Below, one piece after another: positions 1 to 11,342 of a stretch of DNA of 64,000 nucleotides. Origin of the DNA: Gonatopus flavifemur (Eukaryota > Arthropoda > Insecta > Hymenoptera > Dryinidae); NCBI GenBank assembly GCA_018340375.1, contig JAFFJZ010000053.1, positions 992,001 to 1,056,000 of the forward strand. The letters run 5' to 3'. Each line of letters begins with the position of its first letter. Positions within the stretch are counted from its first letter, which is position 1. The position numbers and the translations under genes are program-made. Below the pieces are notes generated by a model that saw only the letters and a list, made by a program, of their open reading frames with translations, did not search any database and was not told the DNA's origin.

Positions 1-94
1 AGGTGCGCAATTCTACACAATGATTATACTACACATAATTTATTGCACACAGAAGAGTCGTACGATTATATACTACACGTGCTCAGTACTGCAC

Positions 95-255
95 ATGTTA
101 AATACTACACCAACATATTTGAATGACTCCTTGTTCCGTTCAATCTATACGTGTTTGATACTACACACGCTAAATACTACACCAATATATTTGGATGAAT
201 CGTTGTTCGGTTCAATACTACACGTGTTCGATACTACACATGTTCATCACTACTT
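95..255. repeat. Short tandem repeat, ~72 bp unit
   Basis: Two copies of a ~72 bp unit built around TAAATACTACACCAA and ending in GATACTACAC start near 95 and 167, with a partial third. Related TACTACAC fragments lie upstream from about 30. No gene is seen here. Confidence 0.7.
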
Positions 256-494
256 TGGGTTAAAGTCTTATAACAATTCATGAAAGGATAGTTCGATCAT
301 GAAAGGTTATAGATTTTGTGACATAATATTTATGAAAATTGTGCTCATGATTTGCTGTAAATCTGTATGGAATATTCATATTTAACCATATGCGTAACCA
401 GAAAAAAATCAGTGCCGATTTGAAATATAATTTGATATGGGCAAAAAACGGTCCATAGAGAATTCTCATGGTTGGGAAAGAAATGTTCTCGCAT

Positions 495-555
495 CTAGGA
501 TTGAACTTGGGTTTTCTCGATTACCAATCTAATGACTTGCTATTGAGCCATGAAC
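495..555 (-). repeat. Degenerate tRNA-like sequence (possible SINE head)
   Basis: Read on the minus strand, the segment has an A-box-like TGGCTCAATAGC and, about 35 nt later, a B-box-like AAGTTCAATCC. The spacing suits an internal RNA polymerase III promoter. No clean cloverleaf is evident, so a tRNA-derived SINE fragment is more likely than a working tRNA gene. Confidence 0.35.
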
Positions 556-716
556 GGATTTCTTCTCAAGACAAAGGAAAAAAATGTTTGTAGAGGTTGT
601 GTGAATAATTCTTAATGCATCGCTATAATAAATTATTGTAGAAAGTGAATTTGATTAGAAGAAGCATGTGCCAGAATTTGAGAAATGTAAACCATTTTCC
701 CTGCATGCTTGAAATC

Positions 717-842
717 CTCAAGACAACACGAAGGTCCAAAGAATGTTCAACAGAGGTGTCTTGAACGTCCGGAAATTTTATTGTCGACTATACATTCTAT
801 GAATATGAATGTACGTACAATGAACCTAAATTTCGCCTAAAA
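717..842. repeat. Degenerate MITE, same family as 9877-10018
   Basis: Starts CTCAAGACAACACGAAGGTC and continues through AAAGAATGTTCAA and TTGAACGTCC. The copy near 9.9 kb shares these blocks in the same order and keeps clear terminal inverted repeats. This copy has lost a recognisable right terminus. Confidence 0.5.
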
Positions 843-1022
843 AAGGTCTATCGCTTTTGGTGATCGCTTGCTCTGCCGATGAAACTGATTCTGAAACCTA
901 AAAATCTTCGAAGAGGTCCAATTTTGACGATATAATATAACGCAAGTTGTTTGCGACTTTCGAATTTTCGTGCATGATTTTTTCGATAAATATTTACTCT
1001 TTAAATTCATTCATTCATTATA

Positions 1023-1226
1023 CACTGGAAAAATCATATTCAAAAAATGAGAAATTCCTCTATAACAAGCGCCAAGAATATCTCCCTTTCAAAATAAGTG
1101 AAAATTCTTCCAATACCCAGATAAAAATCTGAATATTAGAATGTCTTCCACTTATGTTAAGAGAAAGATATTCTTGGCGATTATTATAGAGGAGTTTTTT
1201 ATTTTTAGAATATGACTTTTTCAGTG
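1023..1226. mobile_element. 204 bp palindromic MITE, CACTG termini, TA TSD
   Basis: Begins CACTGGAAAAATCATATTC and ends in its imperfect complement GAATATGACTTTTTCAGTG. TA dinucleotides flank both sides (1021-1022, 1227-1228). The arms pair over nearly their whole length. Similar CACTG...CAGTG, TA-flanked elements occur at 34815, 44465 and 52370. No coding capacity. Tc1/mariner-type mobilisation is an inference from the TA target. Confidence 0.75.
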
Positions 1227-1297
1227 TAGCAATGCGAGAGAGGGGATTCACATAGCCCCCATGAACACCTTTTTCCCATCAATTGCTGAAAAATTGA

Positions 1298-1375
1298 TCC
1301 ATGACTCAATGGCAAATCACAGGAATAGTGATTGGAAGGACCCAGGTTTAATTCCAGATGAGGGAACAATTCTTT
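1298..1375 (+). repeat. Degenerate tRNA-like sequence (possible SINE head)
   Basis: TGACTCAATGGC resembles an A box and is followed ~45 nt later by GGTTTAATTCC, close to a B box. As at 495-555, this suggests a tRNA-derived SINE remnant. No reliable cloverleaf was drawn. Confidence 0.3.
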
Positions 1376-1629
1376 TTTAACCACGAGAAGTCATTATGAA
1401 TTGTTTTTTCACCCATATTGAATCATACATCAAACCACCACTGATTTTTTCTCATTATTCATGAAGTTGACTATGAATTTTCAGTGAAACTTGATTTTCG
1501 GATATTACTCAGAAGAGAAGTGCCCTCGCGGTAAACACGATAACTTAACAAAAGTTGTCTGTTAATAAATGAATGTGGCTGTGTGTGATTAACCAAAAGA
1601 ATTTGGAAAATAAATTGAATTTGAATTTT

Positions 1630-2279
1630 TGGCAGAGTTTAGAATGTATGTATGTATGTATGTATGTATATTTATTGCTTTTCGGCGCCTGTTTACAGAA
1701 CTTACAGGCGCCTCCATTACATCTCCTTACACTCTTCTTCTTACAATTATCTTGACCCAATTCAACTAAACCTATCTCCTTAAACTAATCTCCTTCGTCT
1801 ACTCATCACTAACCACACATCATTCTTTAGAGAGAGAGAGAGAGAGAGAGATTTCATTCATCCTTCCATACATCCACGCATTCCCCTTTCCCCCCAACTC
1901 CTTCCTTCCTCTTTTTCTCCAACCTAACCATCCATTCCTCCCCATTCCCCTCCTCTCCTAATATTTCCCTGATCTGTTCCCCTATTTGCCTGTCATCCAT
2001 TCCGATACACACCTCCAACACATGCTGTCAGTTTTCTTCCTCCATCCCACATACCCTACATTTCTTCTCCTCCTCCCTTATCTCCCAGTATCTTCCTCCC
2101 CTCATCTCATTTTCCAATCTAAACCTCCCTATTCTCCTTCCCCTCCCCATTCTCCCTCCCTCTTTCAAATACTTAGGTATCCCCTCCACCATCACCTCCT
2201 GATAACATCTATTGTATCTCGATCCCACTATCCTTCCCCATCTCTCCATTGCTTGCATCTCCCTGGCAGAGTTTAGGAT
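1630..2279 (-). mobile_element. 5'-truncated LINE with 3' hairpin, tetranucleotide tail and TSD
   Basis: The minus-strand reading at 2258-2028 gives the C-terminal part of a non-LTR reverse transcriptase, including a zinc-knuckle-like C-R-V-C-G motif. The element ends downstream with a perfect 9 bp stem (1684-1712, GGCGCCTGT paired with ACAGGCGCC) followed by a (TACA)n tail at 1645-1670. Near-identical 16 bp direct repeats, TGGCAGAGTTTAG(A/G)AT, flank it at 1630-1645 and 2264-2279 and look like its TSD. An internal (GA)n run lies at 1831-1850. The right arm of the inverted duplication carries the same insertion, so it predates the duplication. Confidence 0.75.
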
Positions 2280-3592
2280 AGAAGAGTGTAATATTATGTT
2301 CTCGAAGTTTGAATCGTTTATTGAACCGAGTTAGTAATCGAGTGACGGAATACTAAGCTGTGAAAGACCCAAAATCTTGCGGTCCATTCTTTGACCGATG
2401 TTTCCAGTTGCAGAAAATCACAAATAATCCATCCGAGAAGATGAATAACGATGATACACTAAATTTTGTGAGTTTGAAATATTGTGTCGTTTCCGTAAAC
2501 AATTCAAACTTCATGAACATGTAATATTCGATGACTTATCTTTTCATGAAATGAAATCTTATCAAAGAAATCAAGAACCCTCCGATGAATCACCAATAAA
2601 TTATATCTGGAAGGAATGTGGAAAATTCCATTGAGATTGGTACAATAATTTCTGGTAAATAGTGCCCACTGACTTCAAAATCAGGATGTCGAGAAACACA
2701 TGTTCAAAGTTTCAAGTAGGTACAAGATTGTGGAGGAAAGAGATATTTCGAAAGGCTCTGTCTTCTAGACTATCACTCCGATTGACTGGAATCTCCAAGA
2801 AAATATTCTTCCAATGTTGTACTACCAGATCAAAGGACAAAAATTTTTTCAATTGATTTTTTCAAATTCTGGAACCTATGTGAATAAGGGTTATGTAGAT
2901 ATGAACCAGTGTATTTGAGAGTTTCGATGAGATTTCATGTGGAATTCAATGTTCTATTATTTTTTATCGGTATGATCGATGAAACCTGATGAATACCGGT
3001 GAAAATAGAATATCTCATCAGTCCTTATGCGGTTATTGTCACAGCATCTATTGGGATTTATTTCAATCTCTCAGATAATTCAGACAGGGATGCCAAAATT
3101 ATTTGAACCAAGATTTTATATTAAAACATTGATATTTTATTTGTTTCAATTTGTTTTGAAATTTCACGTATGTTACATACAAATAATGAATGAATCGAAA
3201 AAATATATGAATTTCGAATAAAATTTTCACTTTTATTGATTTGTGATCAATAATCCTATTGAGTATAATTTTTGTTATTTTTTTTCAAATATCGATAAAG
3301 AAACACCTTCATTATCCTGTGAATCGGGCCTCTGCATACCGGGTAATTGTCGCTGTCATATCTTTCCTTGCAATTTTCGCATAAGCAGATATGACCACGA
3401 GGAAGGATACAAAATTCCGGTGGTTGCATGAGGCATGCGCAGCAGTTAGATTCCGATGGAGGTGCGTTATTTTGTTCATTTTCCTCATCGGAGGAAATCG
3501 GATCGAGTCCACGTCCCCGTCCCCGTCCACGTCCACGTCCACGTCCACGTCCACGTCCACGTCCACGTCCACGTCCACGTCCACGTCCACGT

Positions 3593-3627
<35 letters not shown>

Positions 3628-5339
3628 TTCAGGAGGAGGTGCGGGATCGTTCTCCGGATCGCTATCAGCTCCTCCGCCCGCAGGAATTGAATCTAGAGAA
3701 AGCATCTAACATTATTGAATAAGATATATTTGCCCTGCAGTTGAAGAAATGGCAATCCTTAACAAAGAATTAAGAACGATGCAGACAAACTCCAATGACT
3801 GGTGAGTCTTTGCATTATAAAATATTTGAAATCAAAATAGGGTAGAACAAAATGGCGCTTGTTTTATCTCATACTCATCAGTATGTTTGAAGAAAACTCC
3901 TACTTCGGAAGGCCAAAGTTAGCCACTCTTCCATGATTATTTCACAATAAAACTAGCCGATGGACCTTTTGAAAATTTCGTCACTCCATTAGACATACCA
4001 TGAGCTATGCAAAAAATTGTGTTCATAGGGTTTGATTAATTATATGAAAAAAAATCCTAAAATATTTCATGATGAATTAAAAAATGTCTCCTGTACTGCA
4101 TTTCTCATGTGCGTTTCATATAACACTATTTTGGACATAAAAACAAAGTGTTTTTTTTCTTTTCTTTTTTTCAAAGGTTATGAGTATGTAGCTTCTACGT
4201 TGATTGGAAGAACTAATTGAAAGTCATGTGAAAAAACGTTCTTAACAAAATTAATCGAAAATTCAATCTTACAAATTGCACAAAAAAATGATTCTTCACT
4301 TGAAAGAGATATTTTATTTTTTTTTTCCAATAAATTAACGAGTTCCTCCAATTCATGCAGAAGTTATACTCATGAACTTCTGAGAAAAAACTCGTGCCCG
4401 CAGTGCAGAAGAAGGTCTGTCTGGCGGAGTGCTGAAATTTCAAAAAGGTCCATCGGCTAGTTTTATTATAAGATAATCAGGAAGAAATGGCAAAGTTTGG
4501 TCCTCCAAAGTAGACGTCCTCATAAAAATTGATTGAATGAGATTATTTCATCCAAGTTCCGCAAAATTCTGTCAACTACGACAAATTTCTGAAAACATTA
4601 TTTATACCATTTTAGGAAATTGTTTTAAAATTATTTGCTGATCCGGAATGTTATGACTCCCGTGAAATTCACCTGATGTGACAATACATATGAAATGGCA
4701 CTTCTTGGAAACTAATACGAGATTCTGATTATTCTTGATTGAAGGAAAAAAAAAGTACCAACACGAAATACAAAATTATTCCATAGAGAATCAAATAAAA
4801 ATTACATAATGAGTCTGAGTATGGAAATTTGTTGAATATTACCGTTAGCAACTTCATTTCCAACCGCACGCTCTTCAAGAACGCGAATCTCGCGTTCTGC
4901 GAGTCTTGGTAACGGGCGTCTTCGCAAAAGACGGGCTATAACATATGAACATCAACGTAATGTAAATCACTATTCAAGATCGAAATTCGCGACTGAAATA
5001 TTAATTTTCTACAAAATAATTATCCAGAAAAGAAAAAGATCATTCAGGTTTTGACACAGTAGGATAATACGAGCACCGTAAGACTGGATGATTTTCTCAA
5101 TAAAATGATGCAACAATGGTAAAACAAAATTGAAGAAACTCAAAGGTATTGACTGGTTGATTTTTTCCCCAGGAAACTACTAAATCGTTCCAACCGTTCT
5201 ACGTCATTAATATTCAATCAATTACATCAATTTTGAGATCAAAGAATGCAGAATGAATCAGAGAATTCGGTTCTAGTTTCAAAGTACTTGGAGACGGGTT
5301 ATGTTCTAATTCACTGATTATAAAAAGTTTTTATGTTCA
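1920..5339. repeat. Left arm, outer part, of a large inverted duplication
   Basis: The reverse complement of 46349-49786 plus 51652-51755 matches this segment almost base for base; sampled stretches look about 95-98% identical by eye. It holds the LINE tail, the RING/RG gene and about 1.5 kb without a recognisable gene (3.8-5.34 kb). Homology stops at 5339. The next 9.5 kb is absent from the other arm, where a 44 bp unrelated spacer (46305-46348) sits instead. Confidence 0.85.
3256..3705 (-). CDS. RG-repeat protein with C-terminal RING finger (left copy)
   Basis: The 149-residue reading has an acidic Asp/Glu/Pro N-terminus, a long Arg-Gly dipeptide tract encoded by a CGTGGA-type hexamer, an acidic linker (PISSDEENEQ) and a C-terminal RING-like domain with C-x2-C and G-H-x-C-x2-C. 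The layout resembles the IAP/MDM2-type C3HC4 RING of E3 ubiquitin ligases, so a ubiquitin-ligase role is possible. This copy is damaged: the Cys before GH is Arg (LPRGH), and, as in the right copy, the expected Cys before the last P-x-C is Tyr. The first codons follow a pyrimidine-rich run ending in CTAG, so the frame may begin at a splice acceptor and not at the visible ATG. Probably non-functional. Confidence 0.6.
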
Positions 5340-5985
5340 GCAGATTTTATTGGGATTTTTGCATCATATCTATTGACATTCTGAGAGGGTTTACAAATTT
5401 TCAAGAGTTCATATACCGCCAAGTATATCCGCTGTAGAGCACCCCAACGTCATTCTTGTGAGAAAAAACTATGACCACGTTATCTGGAAAAGTTTTCAAT
5501 CGATTTCCCTCAAGTTACGCACACATCTCCCATGTACACCTAGTTTTCGTTTGAACTAGTATGTTGGAAGTATGTCGAATAGATTTTTTTCAATTCCCCA
5601 ATTCAAGTAGAAAAAAAAAAAATTCCGAAAATGAGACTTTTTCCCAGAACGTAGGTAAAAACTGATACACCAATATTTTTATCTGGTTACATTTCAGTCG
5701 ATAGTAATACATTCTCAGATTGAGAGGAAATTTTTCGTTTTTTTTTTTCTTAAGATCAATTGGAGATCCGTAATCGTTATGTAACTTTTTCTACACGGAT
5801 TCCAAAAGGAATGCTCTACAATGTATCCTTGGGGTCATATGAACTGGTAGAAATTTATAAATACTTTGGAAAAATGAATCGGTATGACGTGAGAGTTTTA
5901 ACGAAATGTATTCTGTAGTTTCCTGAGAAAAATTCCCGAAAACGAATGAAAAAAAACCAGAATCTCGACTATACAACCTCCTTAA

Positions 5986-6312
5986 CGGAATACCAGCTTA
6001 CCATCCGAGTAAAGATATGGTCTGTGAGATTTTTCCGAACTGAATTTATGAAAGAGTCTCAAATTTTAAGGGAATAATCTTTGATACTTCATCAATTCCT
6101 GTACAGAGCCCGAATTTCAAATTTTCCCGAAAAAAATCCTTTCTTGCCGACTTTCAAAAGAATTTCTTTTCCAAAATTTGGAATTCGGGCTCTGTACCGC
6201 AATTGATGAAGTATTAAAGAGGATTCCCTGAAAATTTCAGACCGTTTCATAAATTCAGTTCGGAGAAATCTATCAGGAAGAACCTTTACTAGGATGGTAC
6301 GCTGGTAAACCG
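5986..6312. mobile_element. 327 bp foldback MITE, TTAA TSD
   Basis: The arms are inverted copies over roughly 100 bp or more: CGGAATACCAGCTTACCATCC at the left and its imperfect complement at the right, with a second palindrome (CAGAGCCCGAATT) in the centre. TTAA flanks both ends (5982-5985, 6313-6316). A TTAA target fits piggyBac or Kolobok-type mobilisation. It lies in the part found only in the left arm. Confidence 0.75.
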
Positions 6313-7219
6313 TTAATGAATGATGTGCATTGATCTTCTGTTTGGACGAGTTGAACATGGTGAACAATATTTGAGAAAATTCTTCGGATTATGCCCAACG
6401 TTTCCCAAACGATTCTTGGATTCTCCAGTGAATGATAGAATTCTCCAATAAATTCTGGATTTCTCAACTCAGAAAGGACAGCGTATCCCGTCAAAGACAT
6501 ACGATGAACATGCCACGGGAGTACGGACAATTGAACGTCCAAAAAAGACGGACAGTAAGTGAATCTTCCCTGAACATTCGCGGATCTTGGTACTCTTGAG
6601 GTTCTTCCGAGTCGCTTGATAACCTGGTCACGGAATTACCTTGTTGAGCGACCGCTACATTGGCCAAGTGATCAGGATTTATATTCTCCTCTCCCCCATC
6701 GCCGTGTTGATCATTGACATCATCATCGTCTGTAATGAATTCATATTCTTGATATATTAAACAATTTTATTACATTAAAGATTCAGAATTTCCAATTATT
6801 ATTATCATTTTGGAACATTGAGAACGTCAATTTCCTATACAATTATCAATTCAGTGAATTGAAATGAATGCGAGGTAATAAAACAGAAGAATTAATATAA
6901 CAAACTCCTTACTTGTTTCCGAAGAGTTGGACCCAGTCAACGGTGTGCGAGCGCATTTATTTAAAAAATCATTCAGAGAGAACCTGAAGAATAAACGGAA
7001 ATGAATGAACCGAAAACAAATATTGTAGTATGTGAATTATATTTTCAATATCGAAGAAAAAATTGGCCTACGTGTATGCGTATGAAATTGAATATATGAA
7101 AATCAACGTTATAAAAATTGATCACTACCTTTCTGAGATTAAATTATTTTGTGCTTCCCGGATTCTAAGATCTCTGGCCATATCCTTCATTTTTCTCCCT
7201 CTCCGTGTTTGGAGCAGCG

Positions 7220-7355
7220 TTGCCAGTATTCCCTAGAAAAATCTCCAGCATCTGATGATTGGTTATTTCTTGTATAGCCGGCCAATCATATTTTCAATTC
7301 AGAAAGAAATGACCAATGCTAAAAAATCTGAAGATTTTTCTAGGGAATACTGGCA
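7220..7355. mobile_element. 136 bp MITE inside a MULE A exon
   Basis: TGCCAGTATTCCCTAGAAAA at the left is the reverse complement of the right end (TTTTCTAGGGAATACTGGCA). Inner blocks (ATTGGTTATTTCTT and AAGAAATGACCAAT) also pair. It interrupts the basic C-terminal segment of the MULE A transposase, whose two halves lie on either side. Confidence 0.7.
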
Positions 7356-7675
7356 TCACTGGTTTGGAGCCCTCCCTCTTATCTGCGCATTTCGGTTTCA
7401 TTATCGGTAATCAGATTTCCCATTAGCCCTGGAGAATTAACAATGATTTCAATACAAAAACAATATGGAAATTACAATACATACAACAATTCATTCAAAT
7501 AGAAACAATTGGGACTATAAAATTATGAAAAATATCGAAAAAATACCCTCACATTATTGTCAAATTCATGATGCGATGAAAAATTCCACCTAATAGATAC
7601 TTGAGAACTTGAGAACTTGAGAAGTGCTACTAAGCAAACCCAACGCAGGTTATATGCAATTCTCGGATGTACAAT

Positions 7676-8715
7676 CCCATCCAACACATTTTGTCACAAC
7701 AACATAACGGCGATAAACAGTTTTGTTATTGGTGATGTAAACTCTTTGTTACAAGCAATATGCTGGTTGGTAGTAATTTTCTACTTAATGAATGTAACCA
7801 GGATGTAACCACATCTCACATGAAACATCGTTATATTTCTGTGATGTTGGTGTGACGTAACAGGTGATTTCTCAAAATCATTGTGACATCCCAGTAATGA
7901 AGTCCACAACGTTTTCCTTTCACGAGAAAGTCATTGGTGTGATATACCAGTTATAGAGTTTGTCACATTGAAATTTGATGAAACATTTATGAATATTAGT
8001 AATATTGGTTTTATATATTTTATAATTGTTTTTTATAAACGTTGATGACAGACATTATTATTAGAAAGTTGACTGATAAAAAAAGTATCGCATTGTAATG
8101 ATTACATTATTATCGAAACATGAAATGTGATAACTTTCTTCATGAGTCATCTTTCTAATAACAATGTCTAACAACAATAAAAATCCATTTGGTTATTCGA
8201 CTCGAATCCATTTCTGATAAAATATCAAGATTTGGTAACGAATTGATAAAATATTTTGAAAAATTCTGCTACGAGAACCTCAATTTTTTCTTATATGTCT
8301 TTTCTAAATTTTTATTAAAAGAGTTATTCATGCCAATGTTTGGAAATTTTGTATCAAATTCCAATGTTACGAACTGTATTACTGGAATATTACAACGATG
8401 AATTTTTCAGGAAAGGAAAATACAACCAATTTCATTACTGCAATGTTACGATGATGACTTTCTCGGGCAAATGAAATGTAACAGATTTCAGTACTGGAAT
8501 GTTGCAGTGATTTTGGCAAATCACCTGTTACGTCACATCAACATGGCAGAAATATAACGATGTTTCATCTGTGATGTGGTGGTTACATCCTGGTTATATT
8601 CGTTGAGTAGAAAATTACTTCCAAACAGGAAATTGCCTGTAACAAACGGGTTACATCACAAGTAAGAAAACTGTTTATCGCCGTTACGTTGTTATGACAA
8701 ATTGTGTTGGGTGGG
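7676..8715. mobile_element. 1.04 kb foldback element, CCC...GGG ends, AT TSD
   Basis: Inverted arms of about 250 bp begin CCCATCCAACACATTTTGTC and end with the matching complement near 8715. AT is duplicated at 7674-7675 and 8716-8717. The arms share several blocks including AACGGCGATAAACAGTTTT and AAACATCGTTATATTTCTG. No transposase reading frame lies in the centre, so it is non-autonomous. Confidence 0.8.
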
Positions 8716-9876
8716 ATATTGCTGAAGTTTAAACCTTTTGCATTAAGGGAAAAGAAGTTATTGAGGCAAGAAAATATTTCGTCCAATGGTATTTTAAAAA
8801 TATTTCTTCGAACCAATTGAATATCATGAAGTATTTCATCAACTGGAAAACCATTTTATCCATTCAAATGAAATTTCATTGATCTAAAAAAATATTTTAT
8901 AGTTACCATTGGATGCAATTTTTTTTGTCACAATGACTTTTTTCCTTGAGTGTATCGAAATGGACAATTATCAGTTGGTAGTCACCAAAAATCAGACAGT
9001 ACATTCTTTAAAGGATGTTTTCACTTCCAAGAAGTTGATTCAAGAAGATGCATATTCATGAATAACGACGATTCCCCTGATTTTGTTTTTGGAAGTCTAA
9101 ATTTTCGTTTCGTTTTTACGAACGATTCGAACTTCAAGAACATGAGCGGCATTACTGTAAGTCAATTTTCTCACCTGAAAATTTCCATATGTTTGGATGG
9201 ATTCCGCCCAATTTTCTGGTGAGACCGCTAAGAAATGATTCCATCAAATTGTTGGTTCTAAGGGGCGAATCCCACACGCTGACAATGTCCTTTAACGGCA
9301 GCCAAAAGTTGCGTAAATATCTGTGGAAATGGACGATATCCGGATACCGATCAGCAAAATTTTCTATTTCATCCCCCAAAATGTTTATGCCCTCTTTGAA
9401 GTACGCAGCTGGAGCTAATGCCAAAGACATTGCCATATGCAGAACTGTTTTATCGCAATTACTCAATCCTAATTGCATCCAACGACGCCTCAAACTCTGT
9501 AAGCAAAAGGTTACAATATCAAAAAAAAACCAATCGTTTCCTATCGGATTCTGTTACCATGATTCGTCCCAACATTTGTGATGAAATACAAAATGATAGG
9601 ATAAATTACCTGATTATAATGAAACCAACATCCATTCAGGCTTGTCTCATCCGGGAATATTTCACGCGTGGCACTCAGAGTACTATTCTCATAATCTGTC
9701 ATTATGAATTTTATATTGTTCCGCATGTTGGGACATAATTCCATAATTTTCTCAAGTATCGTTTCGTACAAACTTGCCGTTCTCCTCGTTGTAAGGACCA
9801 TGACGGCCACGATACCCTAAAAAAATTCAAAACTGATCATTTGAATCAAACATAAAGTACATAATTTGAAATATCC

Positions 9877-10018
9877 CCAAGAGAACACAAAGGTCTAAAG
9901 AATGTTCAATTGAGGTGCATTGAACGTCCAGAAATTTGATGGTCCACTGAAAATTACTTGAACGTGGATGTACGTTCAACGAGCCTGAATTTTACCTGAA
10001 AGATCTGTGTTCTCTTGG
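9877..10018. mobile_element. 142 bp MITE with CCAAGAGAACAC ends
   Basis: Terminal CCAAGAGAACAC matches the complement of GTGTTCTCTTGG at the right. Inside, GTTCAA/TTGAAC blocks pair. It lies in the MULE A intron between the exon ending near 10263 and the one starting at 9816. A degenerate relative is at 717-842. Confidence 0.65.
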
Positions 10019-11220
10019 ATTATAAAGTAACTAGTTCAAATAATGGTCGTTAATGTTGAACATTTCCTGATGGAAAAATTTCTCTGAAAATCTCTGAAAA
10101 TCTCCTAAAATTTCCATAAATAGTTTTTTCTTAAAGTATCTCAGAGGCATGCAGAGTTTTCCAATGATATCCGAAGATCTTTGATAAAATTAAGAAAAAT
10201 TCGTAGCAACTTTCAAATAAATTATTTCTGTCAGGGTTTCATATAATTTTGAAGTGACTCACGTTATATCCATAACCCTCATATGCATGGAATATAATTG
10301 AGCCATGCGAGGCGCTCTTGGTACTACCTGAAAATCGAATTCAAGCGTTCAAGGGGAATTCGGATGAAACACAGTTAAACTGGTTAGATTTGATTTACAA
10401 TAATGTTATAGATTACCAAATGGAACGATGATTCTATTCACAGATTTTTTTAATTTAATTCAGTTCGATGTATACTGTGAAAAATATTTGAGATTTCCCT
10501 ATTCAAGGGTATAATAATGAAATTCTCATTTTCATTGTGAAGAATGATTTTGAAATATGAGGAAATAGATGAAAAATAAATTTTCTAATGAAATGTATGA
10601 AAACCACCATTTTTTGCAGCTTATTACGGCACAGACGTGGAAATTATTGAGATTAATAATTGGAAATTTCTCATATTATTCACAATTTACTGGATAGGAA
10701 AGGCGATGAGAAATTACAATCGGTGCATTATTGAAATATTGTCTCACTTTGAATGTGCCATCCATGTGAATCTCTTCGGCATCGTTCAATTTTATCAAAA
10801 CCGCTGGGGACGCGAAAATCAGTGCAACATCATTTTCTTCATCTTTCATCATACAACGAAGTATGCTGCTGGCAATCCTTTGATTTGGCAAAATATTACC
10901 CAAGCTCTCAAGATCGGCAGGAATGGGCGGGAAATTATTGGCGCGAGCTCTCTCTAAACAACTCCTCAAATTCGTGAAACTCAATAATTCGGCGATGTCC
11001 GGGTTCCTGTCGAATTTGAAATATTATTCAAATCACAGAACTTCACACAGTTGCAAGAGTTAATTTACTCGTAAATAAATCGTAGAGAAATCTTATTACA
11101 AATAAGATCATTTACATCTTATTATGAATCATTTATTACATCTTATTATAAAGCTTATTTACTAACTTCATTATATGAATGAAACAATTGGATAATTGAT
11201 GCACAAGTGAATAAATTCAC

Positions 11221-11317
<97 letters not shown>

Positions 11318-11342
11318 GGATAGATAGATGGATAGATAGATA
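11221..11342. repeat. (AT)n followed by (GATA)n microsatellite at the LINE 3' end
   Basis: About 40 bp of AT dinucleotides, a short GAGAGA run, then about 80 bp of GATA/GATG tetranucleotides. On the minus strand it forms the 3' tail of the adjacent LINE, as is common for CR1/L2-type elements that end in microsatellites. The periodic reading frames across it are artefacts. Confidence 0.85.

Noticed and set aside
3312..3722. Overlapping frames with Val-Asp, Ser-Thr, Pro-Arg or His-Val repeats (also 48046-48492)
   Set aside because: They are the other frames of the same hexamer tract; only the RG frame continues into a recognisable domain.
3737..3800. Short plus-strand exon-like segment (CTGCAG...GTGAGT) opposite the RING gene
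   Set aside because: Only about 60 bp, no partner exon, and on the strand opposite the repeat protein.
9189..9738. Plus-strand frames of 106-130 codons
   Set aside because: They lie antisense to the MULE A catalytic exons, which carry the recognisable motifs.
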